Positions 8,276 to 16,773 are shown, counted from the first letter of the stretch. The stretch: DNA of 32,099 nt from Syntrophaceae bacterium UBA2192 (GCA_002327315.1 DCVI01000135.1:34634-66732); one strand, 5' to 3'. The notes: generated by a model from the letters alone, not told the origin. Made by a program: numbers and translations.

Positions 8276-8649
8276 GGTGTCCCTCCTTGCATCTGGCGCG
8301 TTTCTTCCCGGTTGCCGTCCCCCCGTTTCTCGTTTCGTATTTCCGGCCCGCCGGATTTACGGCAGCGGCTTTCCCTGGACTCCACTGTAAATAAGAGTAC
8401 GGAAAGGTACAATATGAATAGATTAATAGGTAAGTACTAGGTATTTCCTAATATTCTTGTTACCGGTCTGTATGGGTGCGGGAATGATATCAGAGGTCTT
8501 CCGGCGGCAGGATATCGCGTCTTGCGTCGTGTAACGGTTCCGATTGGCCGTTGACGATCGGTCGGCACGCGTCGATGAATCGCCTCGCCTGCGATTCTGT
8601 TTCTGCATCCCGGGACTCCCGTGCTCCGCGCACCCGGGGGCATCGCTTT
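8276..8649. other. Intergenic region, 374 bp, AT-rich core
   Basis: No gene is seen here. It separates the LuxR-type regulator gene (ends 8650) from the sensor/N-ATPase block (starts 8275), so it should hold the block's promoter. An AT-rich core at about 8380-8460 stands out from its GC-rich flanks. It contains the direct repeat TAGGTA at 8427-8432 and 8438-8443, 11 bp apart (one helical turn). No convincing -35/-10 pair was identified. Confidence 0.5.
8427..8443. repeat. TAGGTA direct repeat, one helical turn apart
   Basis: Two copies of TAGGTA with start-to-start spacing of 11 bp lie in the AT-rich core upstream of the sensor/N-ATPase block. The phasing is that expected for two copies of a regulator bound side by side. 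This is an operator-like pattern only; no known binding site is recognised and a chance match is possible. Confidence 0.35.
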
Positions 8650-10548
8650 CTACATGGTGGCGAGATGGGAGACGAGGTTTGCCTTCTTGTTTCTCAGGCC
8701 CAGCTTCTTTCGGATGTTGTTTCGGTGAAAGTCGACGGCCGCGACGGACATTCCGAGCAGTTCGGCTATTTCCTTCGTCGTGCGCCCCTCCTTGATCAGG
8801 CTGGCTACCCGGATTTCCTTCGGAGTCAGGTTCAGGTACCTGGAATGCAGGGTTTTGAGGAAGGGCGAGACGATGTTGTCCAGATTCGTTTCGAGGACCC
8901 GGACGTGGGCGAGCTGGACCTCGGTCAGTTTTGTCTTCTTGAGCCTCTCCAGGTAAGGAGCCAGCAGTTCCTTCACGTTGTTCATGACCGTTTCCTCGAC
9001 CTCCCTTCGGTCCTGCTCCCGCTGGTCGAGCAGCACTTTCATGGCCGTGTTCACTTCCTGGAGGTTGTTGGATTTCATCTTCAGTTCCCGCTCGCGCTTG
9101 CGCAGTTTCTTTTCGGCCTCCTTGCGCTCGACGATCTCCGTCTTCAGGGACTCCGAGAACTGCAGCAGGTCGATGGTCCGCTCCTCGACCCGCTGCTCGA
9201 GCTCGTCGTGTGCCTGCTGAAGGGCAATCTCGCCCCGCTTGCGCTCCGTGATGTCCTCCAGGGTCTCCAGGGCGCCGATGACCTGGCCGCCGGCATCCCG
9301 GATGACTGCCGCGGTGAAGCGTATCCACTTTCCGTCGGCCAGCGACGGGAAGAAATCCGTCGCCTCGAAGGCCTCCTTGAGAAGCTTGGATTTGCTGTAT
9401 TTGCCGTGGTACCAGCGGGATATTTCCCGGATGTTCCCTTCGACGAGCAGATCCGCCATGCAGGGTCGCTCCTCGCTGTAGAAGGCCCTCCAGTGCTGCT
9501 TCGTTCCCAGGATCTTCTTTGCGGGGATCCGGCTCAGCTCCTCCAGGGCCTTGTTCCAGAACAGGACCCGATGGTCCTTACCGATCACGAAGGCGGGTAT
9601 GGTGGAGCCCTGCAGGATGCTGTGAAGCCGCTGCTCGCTCTCCTTCAGGGCTTGCTCCGCCGACGTTTGTTCCGTGATGTCCTCGAGGGTCTCCACGGCG
9701 CCCACGAGGGCACCCTGTGAATTCCGGATCGCGGCCGCCGTGAAGCGCAGCCACCGTCCTCCCTCCCCGAGGTCTGCGAAGAAGTCCGTCGCTTCGAAGG
9801 CCTCCTTGAGAAGTTTCGACGGGTGCCCCTTGCCTGCATACCATTTCTTCACATCGATCGGCTTCTCGTCGATGATGAGGTCGGCCATGCAGGGGCGCTT
9901 CGACCCGTAGAAGGCCCTCCAGTGCTGATCCGTTCCGACGACGTCGTTGGCGCGGATGCGGCTGAGCTCCTCAAGCGCCCGGTTCCAGAAGATCACCTGG
10001 TGGTCCCGGTCAATGACGAAGGCCGCGATCGGCGAGCCCTCGAGGATCTGGAAGAGCCGCTGCTGGCTCTCCCTGAGCGCCTCCTCGGAGAGTTTCTGGT
10101 CCGTAATGTCCTCGAGAGTCTCCACGGCGCCGACGATCGCGCCCTGCTCGTTGCGGATGGTTGACGCCGTGAATCGGAGCCAGCGCCCGCTTTCGCCGAG
10201 TTCGGGGAAGAAATCCGTGGCCTCGAAGGCCTCCCCGATCAGCGTGGACTCCCTGTGTTTCCCGGCATACCACCGCGGGATCTCCTGCATCGCCCCGTCG
10301 ACGAGCAGATCCGCCATGCAGGGCCTGGCCTCCGAGTAAAATGCCCGCCAGTGCTCCTTCGTGCCGATGACCGACGAGGCGGCAATCTTGCTGATCTCCT
10401 CCAGGGCCCGGTTCCAGTAAAGAACACGGTGTTCGCGATCGATGACGAAGGTCGGTATGAACGAGCCGTCGATGATGCTGTGCAGAATATGTCCGTCCCG
10501 GATGAGTGGCTTCGCGGCAAGCCCGAGTCGATTCGTTTTCTCATTCAT
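8650..10548 (-). CDS. Three-PAS LuxR-family transcriptional regulator
   Basis: A 632-residue cytoplasmic regulator. Three PAS domains (about 19-150, 162-293 and 305-436) are followed by a long coiled coil (about 437-560) and a LuxR/FixJ-type helix-turn-helix at the C-terminus (LTPKEIRVASLIKEGRTTKE, then GMSVAAVDFHRNNIRKKLGL). Each PAS copy has an HWRAFY motif and an RPCMADL motif; the His residues (66, 209, 352) and Cys residues (77, 220, 363) are each exactly 143 residues apart, so the array arose by tandem triplication. There are no membrane segments and no kinase domain. The ATG at 10548 is chosen because GGGGAGG lies upstream. It follows the amidase gene by 61 nt on the same strand. Ligand and target genes are unknown; the downstream sensor/ATPase block is a candidate target. 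Confidence 0.87.
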   Translation of the reverse strand: MNEKTNRLGLAAKPLIRDGHILHSIIDGSFIPTFVIDREHRVLYWNRALEEISKIAASSVIGTKEHWRAFYSEARPCMADLLVDGAMQEIPRWYAGKHRESTLIGEAFEATDFFPELGESGRWLRFTASTIRNEQGAIVGAVETLEDITDQKLSEEALRESQQRLFQILEGSPIAAFVIDRDHQVIFWNRALEELSRIRANDVVGTDQHWRAFYGSKRPCMADLIIDEKPIDVKKWYAGKGHPSKLLKEAFEATDFFADLGEGGRWLRFTAAAIRNSQGALVGAVETLEDITEQTSAEQALKESEQRLHSILQGSTIPAFVIGKDHRVLFWNKALEELSRIPAKKILGTKQHWRAFYSEERPCMADLLVEGNIREISRWYHGKYSKSKLLKEAFEATDFFPSLADGKWIRFTAAVIRDAGGQVIGALETLEDITERKRGEIALQQAHDELEQRVEERTIDLLQFSESLKTEIVERKEAEKKLRKRERELKMKSNNLQEVNTAMKVLLDQREQDRREVEETVMNNVKELLAPYLERLKKTKLTEVQLAHVRVLETNLDNIVSPFLKTLHSRYLNLTPKEIRVASLIKEGRTTKEIAELLGMSVAAVDFHRNNIRKKLGLRNKKANLVSHLATM

Positions 10549-10609
10549 CGGCGACCTCCCCGGCGGTCCGAGATGTCTGCAGGCATAAACGCCCTGTTTC
10601 CCAAAGGCA

Positions 10610-12082
10610 CTATTTACCCTCTTTCCTCGCCATATTGGCCATGCGGACCAGCTCCCAGTAAGGGGGCCTGTAGCCCTGCTTTTCCTGAAAGGCGGCTGCC
10701 CGGGCAAGGACGCGATCCCTGATCTTTTCGTGCATGGAGGTCAGCTCGAGGTTGCGGAGCGCAGCCGTCGAGTCCATCCCTTCCGGGATCGGGCCCACGC
10801 CGCCGAAGACGTTGAGAGTGGCGCTGTACGCCTTCACCAGCCGCGTCGGCGGCAGCATCCACCAGGAGTATGGGATCCCGTCCCCCTCTTCGGCGCCCTC
10901 GAGCAGGGCTTCGGTAACGGCGTTGTCCACGTGGTCCTTCCAGAGCGTATCGGGGTCGCGCCACTCGGCCACGACGGTGAACTGCGGGTCGTACTCGAGG
11001 TCGGCCGGGGCCTGGGTCTCGAAGTGCGTCACGCCGAAATAAGACAGCCACCGGACGAGCCCAGGGGCGGACATGGTCGTCGTCCCCTTCCAGAGCTCAA
11101 CGCCTAACTGGCGATAGGCCCAGTACGCCACCTCCGAGCAAAACCATTTCGAAGGGTCACGGTAATCCATCTCGAAATCGTAGGGAATGTGACGGCCCTT
11201 CGATTCTTCATGGGCCCTTTTTGCCGCCTTGTGCGGAAGCATCGGGTCTGCTTTCATCTGCGGGAGATCGGGCCGCAGGCGAAGCACCATGATCCGGAGC
11301 TTCTTGTCCTTGATATAGGCGTCGACCGTAGAGACCACGACCCCCACCTCGATGTGTGCTTCGATGATGCCCGGCACGCCGGTCTTCTCGTCTACGTATA
11401 AAAGGGCAATGTGAGAAAAGTTCCCCGGGTAGTCGTTGCCGCGGGCGATCAGTGCCGACGTGGGGGCGCCGCCGCGGGATACGAGGATATCGCCGCTGTG
11501 CAGGGTTCCGTTCTGAAATGCATAGGAGGGGGTCACCGACGCCACGTTGTCGGCCTTGATCAGGGCCGGGAAAGAGCCTTCAGGCGCCTGGAGCATGACC
11601 TCCTCCAGGGCGGTCCGCCCGCCATAAAGCAACCGGTAGAGACGGTCCCGGACGGCACGGTCGTTCATGTCCCAGCTTTCCGACTGCCGCTTGAGAAGGC
11701 CCCTCGTTCTTGTCACCAGGTCGATGTAATCCAGCAGCCTCTCCGGGCAGGCGGCCACCATGGTCCCGAGGGCGAAGATATTGTTTTCCAGCTCCGTGAA
11801 GACCGGTGCGTTCGGACCGAACGGCGCGGCGGCAAGGGATGCCAGGGTTTGCCGGCCTTTACGGAAGTCCCCGTCAATGGGCGCCTTGAGGCTATCGCAG
11901 CCGACGCTTCGCGCCTGCCGGAAGGAGGCCTCGAGGGCATTCCAAGTCGCGTCCTGCTTCCACAGGAAGGGTTGGCCGGCAGCGCCCTGGGCAATCACAG
12001 GGTCGGGTGTCGGGACGGAAAGCAGGGCAAAGAGGATAACCGCCGCCAGTACAATCCCTGCCGCGATCTTTCTTTTTTTCAT
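10610..12082 (-). CDS. Exported YiiX/YebB-like permuted papain-fold hydrolase
   Basis: A 490-residue protein with an N-terminal signal sequence (residues 1 to about 32, KKRKIAAGIVLAAVILFALL, then ...VIAQGA), so probably periplasmic. The C-terminal half matches the circularly permuted NlpC/P60 layout of the YiiX/YebB family: LHSGDILVSRG near 194-204, FSHIALLYV with H224, EAH with E241, and WFCSEVAYWAY with C315 as the likely nucleophile. Residues 35-185 form an uncharacterised helical N-terminal region. Family members are thought to cut amide or ester bonds in peptides or lipids; the substrate here is unknown. The start ATG at 12082 has GGAGGAGG upstream. The neighbour on the other strand is a surface patatin, so both act outside the cytoplasm. 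Confidence 0.8.
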   Translation of the reverse strand: MKKRKIAAGIVLAAVILFALLSVPTPDPVIAQGAAGQPFLWKQDATWNALEASFRQARSVGCDSLKAPIDGDFRKGRQTLASLAAAPFGPNAPVFTELENNIFALGTMVAACPERLLDYIDLVTRTRGLLKRQSESWDMNDRAVRDRLYRLLYGGRTALEEVMLQAPEGSFPALIKADNVASVTPSYAFQNGTLHSGDILVSRGGAPTSALIARGNDYPGNFSHIALLYVDEKTGVPGIIEAHIEVGVVVSTVDAYIKDKKLRIMVLRLRPDLPQMKADPMLPHKAAKRAHEESKGRHIPYDFEMDYRDPSKWFCSEVAYWAYRQLGVELWKGTTTMSAPGLVRWLSYFGVTHFETQAPADLEYDPQFTVVAEWRDPDTLWKDHVDNAVTEALLEGAEEGDGIPYSWWMLPPTRLVKAYSATLNVFGGVGPIPEGMDSTAALRNLELTSMHEKIRDRVLARAAAFQEKQGYRPPYWELVRMANMARKEGK

Positions 12083-12370
12083 GGCGACTTTCCTCCTCCC
12101 TTCATGAACAGGTTTAAGGCAGCACAATTCATTGCAGCATATCCGATTTCCGGGGCACTCTCAACCGGTTCCTGAGTGAAAAGCCCGGCTGGGTTCGTTT
12201 TTTTTTGACAGGAACCCTTCATTGCCAAGGCCGGCGTTTTCTGTTAATGAATCTAATCACCCCTTGTGTAAATCGTCCCGTTGCCCTCCACGGGAATGAG
12301 TTCACCTTCATCATGGATATGCGCCCGTTTCGCAGGCGCCACTTTCAACTACGACCCGAGGGAGTCCGAC
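12083..12370. other. Divergent intergenic region, 288 bp
   Basis: No gene is seen. The region lies between the divergently transcribed amidase (minus) and patatin autotransporter (plus) genes and should carry both promoters. On the plus strand a short hairpin (AGCCC-GGCT-GGGTT, 12182-12195) is followed by nine consecutive T's (12198-12206), resembling a weak terminator or attenuator ahead of the patatin gene. The T-run ends in a perfect TTGACA (12205-12210), but no -10 element is found at the right distance. Confidence 0.4.
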
Positions 12371-14701
12371 ATGATCGCGAACCGCCGTCATCCTGCAGCC
12401 GTGTTCACGGCTGTCGTCTTTCTTTTCCTGCTCTTCATCCCTCCGTGCCTTGCCCAGTCCGTTGAAGAAAAGAAAGAGCCTTCCCTTGCCCAGGTAACCG
12501 GCCGCCCGAAGGTAGGGCTCGTGCTCTCCGGCGGCGGGGCCCGCGGTGTTGCGCATATAGGCGTTCTCAAGGTCCTGGAAGAGCTTCGCGTCCCCGTTGA
12601 CTTTATCGCCGGCGCCAGTATGGGCTCGCTGGTCGGAGGCATCTACGCATCGGGGATGTCGCCTGACGAGATGGAGAAGCGGATCAAGGCCATCGACTGG
12701 GAGGACATCTTTCGCGACAACCCGGCCCGGCAGGACATCCCCTGGCGGCAGAAGCGCGACGACTACGAGGGTCTTTACGGGCTCGAACTGGGCTTTCGCG
12801 ACGGGAAACTTCATTTACCCCTGGGAACGACGTCAGGCTACAAGTTCGAGTTCCTCATAACGGATTTCGTCGGTCTCGAGGCAGGGCGGGCCGCAAGAAG
12901 CTTCGACACCCTCCCGATCCCCTACCGCGCCGTGGCGATGGATCTCGAAAACGGGGACATGAAGGTCTTTGACCGGGGGGTCCTGGTCAAGGCCATGCGG
13001 GCCAGCATGTCGATCCCGGCTGCCTTCGCCCCCGTGGAAATCGGCGGGCGCCTCTATGTCGACGGAGGCATGGTGCGCAACCTCCCCGTCGACGTGGCCC
13101 GCAGTGCAGGGTGCGAGATCATCATCGCCGTCAACCTGGGCACGCCTCCCCTTCGCCGAGACCAGATCACCTCTCCCGCTTCCGTGGGCCTCCAGGCGAT
13201 CAACCTGATGACGGAGCAGAACGTGAAGGCCTCCCTCGGCGAATTGACGGAGAAGGATATCCTCATCAATCTCATCCCGGGGCTGGGCGACTTCAGCTCC
13301 AGCGATTTCGTCAAGGCCATGGATACCGTCCCCATCGGGATGGCGGCCGCCCGGTCCGTGGAGGATCGGCTCAAGACCCTGAGCGTCGGTGAGGCTGATT
13401 ACAAAACCTGGCAGGCAAGCCGCACCGCAAGAAAGCCCGGTGAGGTGGTGATCGCCGACATCCAGGTGGCCGAAACGATGAAGCGGGTGAACCCCGAAGT
13501 CATCGAGAACGAGATCAAACAGAAACCCACCAAGCTCGAGGCCGGGATCGAGCAGCGGCTCACCCGTGATGTTGAAAGATCTCAAGTGGATGCCCTCCAG
13601 CGCGAACTCACGACCGTATTCGGACGAGGGGATTTCGAGCGGGTGGACTACAGCCTGACGGACGACAAGGGGAAAAAGATCATCACGGTGGATGGCATCG
13701 AGAAGTCCTGGGGCCCGAACTACTTCAAGTTCGGCCTCGGTTACGCGACTGATTTCACAAGCGAGCAGCGCTTCAATGCCGCCTTCATGTACCGCATGAC
13801 CTGGCTCAACAGTCTCGGGGCGGAGTGGCGTACAGACGCCCGGATCGGTTATATCAGCGAGCTTTACACCGAGTTCTACCAGCCATTCACCCGCCGGGTC
13901 GGGGTCTTTGCCGCGCCCTGGGTGGATATCAAGAGAGCGCCCATCGACTACTACCTCGGCGACGAATGGGTCGGGCAATACGAGGTCGGCACCTTGCGGG
14001 GCGGGCTCGATCTGGGCGTGCAGGGAAGGCTGGGCGAACTGCGCGCCGGGTTCTTCCAGGGGAAGCTGAAGACGGACGGCAAGTTCGGAATCCTGTCCGT
14101 TACACCTGCAACCAGACTGATACCGGAATATGACCTCAGGCAGGGGGGGTGGATGGGGCGTCTCGCCATCGACCAGCTCGACAACGCGCATTTCCCCACT
14201 GAGGGCTATTCATTGATGGGCAATTTATTCTTAACCAACGAGGCCTTCGGCGCCGAGGACAATTACAACAAATACGAGCTGACCTTCCTGAAACCCTTCA
14301 ACATCGACCGGCACACCCTGACCCTCGGCCTTGCCTGGGCCGACAGCCCGGACAGCAAACTGCCGGCCTACGACCTTTTCCAGACCGGCGGCTTCCAGCG
14401 CTTCTCGGGTTATATCATGGACCAGCTCGTCGGCGACAGTTACTATATGGGCCGCCTGGTCTACACCTACCGTTTTGCCGACCTGCCCTCCCCGCTGGGC
14501 CGCGGCGTCTACCTCGGGGGCTCGTTGGAGGCCGGTGAGGTCAGGAACCGCTTCGACCCCACGACGGCGAGCGGCACTCTTTACTGCGGCAGTCTTTTCT
14601 TCGCGGCGGACACGATCCTCGGGCCGTTCCATGCAGCCTACGGCCGTGCTGCCGACGGAAGCGGAAGCGTCTACGTCCTGCTGGGCATCAGCATGCAGTG
14701 A
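12371..14701 (+). CDS. PlpD-like patatin autotransporter (type Vd secretion)
   Basis: A 776-residue outer-membrane protein. After a signal peptide (about 1-29, ending ...PCLAQ) comes a patatin phospholipase domain (about 46-330) with the oxyanion-hole motif GGGARG at 54-59, the nucleophile motif GASMG with S83, and the dyad motif DGG with D231. A linker/POTRA region (about 370-480) and a C-terminal Omp85-like beta barrel (about 490-776; alternating aromatic strands, e.g. FKFGLGYATDF, GEVRNRFDPTT, YVLLGISMQ) follow. This order is that of P. aeruginosa PlpD (728 residues), where the barrel carries the lipase outward. Start ATG at 12371 has GAGGGAG upstream; an ATG at 12281 would put 30 residues ahead of the signal peptide. 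Confidence 0.9.
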   Translation: MIANRRHPAAVFTAVVFLFLLFIPPCLAQSVEEKKEPSLAQVTGRPKVGLVLSGGGARGVAHIGVLKVLEELRVPVDFIAGASMGSLVGGIYASGMSPDEMEKRIKAIDWEDIFRDNPARQDIPWRQKRDDYEGLYGLELGFRDGKLHLPLGTTSGYKFEFLITDFVGLEAGRAARSFDTLPIPYRAVAMDLENGDMKVFDRGVLVKAMRASMSIPAAFAPVEIGGRLYVDGGMVRNLPVDVARSAGCEIIIAVNLGTPPLRRDQITSPASVGLQAINLMTEQNVKASLGELTEKDILINLIPGLGDFSSSDFVKAMDTVPIGMAAARSVEDRLKTLSVGEADYKTWQASRTARKPGEVVIADIQVAETMKRVNPEVIENEIKQKPTKLEAGIEQRLTRDVERSQVDALQRELTTVFGRGDFERVDYSLTDDKGKKIITVDGIEKSWGPNYFKFGLGYATDFTSEQRFNAAFMYRMTWLNSLGAEWRTDARIGYISELYTEFYQPFTRRVGVFAAPWVDIKRAPIDYYLGDEWVGQYEVGTLRGGLDLGVQGRLGELRAGFFQGKLKTDGKFGILSVTPATRLIPEYDLRQGGWMGRLAIDQLDNAHFPTEGYSLMGNLFLTNEAFGAEDNYNKYELTFLKPFNIDRHTLTLGLAWADSPDSKLPAYDLFQTGGFQRFSGYIMDQLVGDSYYMGRLVYTYRFADLPSPLGRGVYLGGSLEAGEVRNRFDPTTASGTLYCGSLFFAADTILGPFHAAYGRAADGSGSVYVLLGISMQ

Positions 14702-15033
14702 GGCATATAAGAGAAAAGATGGGTCAAAACCCCCCGCCCGGTCTTCGTATGTCCCTGTGCCGTCTCAGCTCGTATATGCCCGCTCTGCGTGTTGTTCTTT
14801 ATTTCCGAAATATGCAACCAGTGCCATAAAAATGTAACATCTTTCCAATATTTGTCATTTTTATTTGAAAAAAGAAATCGTTCTCCAAAATGGGTGTTTT
14901 TCGCACTCAAAAGCCACCGAGTTGTTCTTTCAAGTATCCGTTATCATTGATAATAATTAGAGCGTGCTTTCTGGTTTGATTTTTGCTAATACGATACATC
15001 ACAATTCAATCCTTAAAAAGGAGGTAACAACGA
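14702..15033. promoter_or_regulatory. AT-rich upstream region with inverted repeat
   Basis: A 332-bp stretch without a credible gene, much richer in A+T than its flanks from about 14810 on. It contains the near-palindrome TTATCA-T-TGATAA at 14941-14953, followed by TAATTAG, which together loosely resemble a Fur-box core (repeats of GATAAT), and a strong ribosome-binding site (AAGGAGG at about 15018-15024) for the gene at 15034. The promoter itself could not be placed with confidence. The Fur reading is inference. Confidence 0.4.
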
Positions 15034-15387
15034 ATGAAGAAGTATTTCGCGATCATGGTAGCCGTTCTCTTTTTGTTCGGCATAGCGGGTGCGGGCCTTG
15101 CGCAGCAGGCCGCCCCTAGCGGCAAGCAAGATGCTCCGGCAAAACCCATCGACGGGAAGAAGACTGAGAAGTCAGAAAAGCGCCAGGCCGTGACGCCCGA
15201 CAAGAAGAAGGCGGCGGAAGCTCCCGCGACCGGTGAGGGGATGGCTAAGCCCGACAAGAAGGAAGTGAAGAAGTCCGAGAAGTCGAAGAAGCGCCAGGCC
15301 CAGACGCCCGAGAAGAAGAAGGCGGCGGAAGCCCCCAAGACCGGTGAGGGTATGGCAAAGCCTCCGGCAGCTCCTGAGAAGAAGTAA
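15034..15387 (+). CDS. Exported Lys/Ala/Pro-rich tandem-repeat protein
   Basis: A 117-residue secreted protein of unknown function. A clear signal peptide (residues 1-23, MKKYFAIMVAVLFLFGIAGA then GLA, cleaved before QQ) is followed by a low-complexity, strongly basic region made of two 37-residue-spaced copies of a unit (KRQAxTPxKKKAAEAP, then TGEGMAKP). The repeat is visible in DNA: 15178-15251 and 15289-15362, 74 bp each. There is no Cys, no enzyme motif and little predicted fold, so it may be a periplasmic or envelope-binding polycation. An excellent ribosome-binding site precedes it and a strong terminator follows, so it is probably expressed as a single-gene, well-translated unit. Confidence 0.8.
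   Translation: MKKYFAIMVAVLFLFGIAGAGLAQQAAPSGKQDAPAKPIDGKKTEKSEKRQAVTPDKKKAAEAPATGEGMAKPDKKEVKKSEKSKKRQAQTPEKKKAAEAPKTGEGMAKPPAAPEKK
15178..15362 (+). repeat. Tandem 74-bp coding repeat, two copies
   Basis: Copies at 15178-15251 and 15289-15362 (offset 111 bp, 37 codons) encode the repeated Lys-rich unit of the small exported protein. Nucleotide identity between copies is high, with mostly single-base differences, pointing to a recent duplication or selection on the codons. Confidence 0.8.
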
Positions 15388-15416
15388 TTCACTTACATTC
15401 CGATTTCGCATCTCCG

Positions 15417-15449
15417 AGAGGGGCATTGTACAGACAATGCCCCTCTTTT
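15417..15449 (+). terminator. Rho-independent terminator
   Basis: A perfect 13-bp stem (AGAGGGGCATTGT / ACAATGCCCCTCT) with the 4-base loop ACAG, closing onto TTTT. It lies 30 bp after the stop codon of the small repeat protein and ends about 80 bp before the lipoprotein start, so it should end that transcript. Only four T's follow, but the stem is very stable. Confidence 0.88.
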
Positions 15450-15530
15450 CACTTCAACTTGCCGTCAGTAAAAAGCCGTATGCGGCGCATTCTCTTTCAT
15501 GAAGGACAACGGGTTTCACGGAGGTGTTTT

Positions 15531-16016
15531 GTGAAGGGTCGATGCCTCATCAGCCTCCTGCTGCCGCTGCTTCTCATCGGTGTATCCTGTACCCAGCAGA
15601 CGGAGAAGAAAGGTCAGCCCGAAAAGGTCGCCAGGGAAAAGTCATCGTCCGCGATAAAGAAGCCGCTCAAAATCATCCATCTCGCCGGCGAGACTGCCAG
15701 CGTCAATCCGAGGGCGGGCAAACTGTCCGTCAGGGGAAAGGACGGGGAAGTCGATATTTATGCGACGGAAAAGACAAACATCCTGATTGGAAGGGAAAAA
15801 GGCAGGCTTTCCGATATCGCTGCCGGAACGAAAGCGACGGTCAAATACCTTGAGATAGACGGGAAAAATATTGCCAGGAGCATTTTCATCGTCCAGGAAG
15901 CACCAGAAGAAAAAGAACCTCAAAAAGCCGACAGCCCGGCGTCCCAAACCCCCGATAAGATAAGTCCCGAGCAGCCCCCGGCTGCTCCCTCCCCTAAGGC
16001 ATGGCCCGCCTCCTGA
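15531..16016 (+). CDS. Small lipoprotein with DUF5666-like domain
   Basis: A 161-residue protein starting at a GTG with GGAGGTG upstream. The N-terminus is a lipoprotein signal (hydrophobic LISLLLPLLLIGVSC, lipobox cysteine at about residue 20). The core (about 45-115: HLAGETASVNPRAGKLSVRG, then TEKTNILIGREKGRLSDIAAGTKATVKY) is a small beta-rich module like DUF5666 proteins, and resembles the repeats of the exported protein at 26664-27254. A Pro/Glu/Lys-rich tail follows. Function is unknown. It lies downstream of a terminator, so it likely has its own promoter (not identified). An in-frame ATG at 15480 is an alternative start but would give a poor signal. Confidence 0.68.
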   Translation: MKGRCLISLLLPLLLIGVSCTQQTEKKGQPEKVAREKSSSAIKKPLKIIHLAGETASVNPRAGKLSVRGKDGEVDIYATEKTNILIGREKGRLSDIAAGTKATVKYLEIDGKNIARSIFIVQEAPEEKEPQKADSPASQTPDKISPEQPPAAPSPKAWPAS

Positions 16017-16062
16017 CGAAAGATCTCCAGGCTCCGTCGCGGACAATCGAAATCGCCGGGTG

Positions 16063-16773
16063 TCATTGATGCCCTGCCCTTTTTTCTCTTTTTGTCTCCA
16101 CGTGCAGCGACACGAGCCGCGCGATGAGGATCGCCGTGTAAAGCTGGCCGGTGAGGGCCTCCATCATGACCAGGGTCCGGGCAGAATTGCTCAGGGCGAG
16201 GATATCTCCGTATCCCGTGGTGGTCAGGGTGACGACGCTGAAATAATAAAAAGAACGGTCCATGACTACTTCTGCACGCACCTGATCCTGGACAGAAGAC
16301 ATCTGGAAGGATCCCGGCTGAATGGTTTCGACCAGGCTGAAGGCTAGCGCGAAGATCGCGGAGAGAAGGAGGTAGCCTGCCACGGCCCCCTGGATCCGGT
16401 GTGCCGTTACGGGGCCTTCCCGGTAGACCTGCCAGAGGACAACGACCAGGAATCCGATGGTGCAGATCAGCATAAGGAGGCCGTCGAGGACTTCGAAGCC
16501 CGCCACGCCGAAAAAGCGCCGTGCTACGCGCGTCGCAATGGCCAGGACAACGACCATCGCCGCGACCGCCTGCAACTCCTTCCGTTTTGTCATGGTGAGA
16601 AGACCCGCCAGGAGCAAAAGGGTAAAGACCATGCTGTTGATAATTCTGAATGCAAGCCCCGTTATTTCCATGGGAGCGATCAAAAAGATCTCGACGATCA
16701 GGAGGATGAGAAACGCCGTCAGGCTCCGCTCCTCCGACCAGAACTTTGTCACTCGCCTGTGGATGGGCTGCAT
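16063..16773 (-). CDS. Two-pore-motif-type K+ channel protein
   Basis: A 236-residue membrane protein with about six hydrophobic segments (around 18-38, 43-60, 66-84, 95-115, 128-150 and 196-220). Before the last helix is the K+ selectivity filter TTTGYGD (residues 184-190), the signature of Ion_trans_2-type channels; no cytoplasmic RCK/TrkA domain is attached. The start ATG at 16773 lies 11 nt after the outer-membrane factor gene with AAAGGA upstream, so it is the last gene of the RND operon. It converges with the lipoprotein gene, 46 bp apart. K+ permeation is well supported; its link to efflux is inferred from the operon. Confidence 0.85.
   Translation of the reverse strand: MQPIHRRVTKFWSEERSLTAFLILLIVEIFLIAPMEITGLAFRIINSMVFTLLLLAGLLTMTKRKELQAVAAMVVVLAIATRVARRFFGVAGFEVLDGLLMLICTIGFLVVVLWQVYREGPVTAHRIQGAVAGYLLLSAIFALAFSLVETIQPGSFQMSSVQDQVRAEVVMDRSFYYFSVVTLTTTGYGDILALSNSARTLVMMEALTGQLYTAILIARLVSLHVETKREKRAGHQ

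Noticed and set aside
8437..9328. Minus-strand frame overlapping the HTH end of the LuxR gene
   Set aside because: Arg/Gly/Pro-rich shadow in another frame of a well-supported gene.
12205..12210. Perfect TTGACA upstream of the patatin gene
   Set aside because: No -10-like hexamer at 15-19 bp; the motif arises at the end of a T-run.
14671..14910. Minus-strand open frame of 79 codons at the end of the patatin gene
   Set aside because: It overlaps the patatin 3' end, has no ribosome-binding site and no recognisable family.
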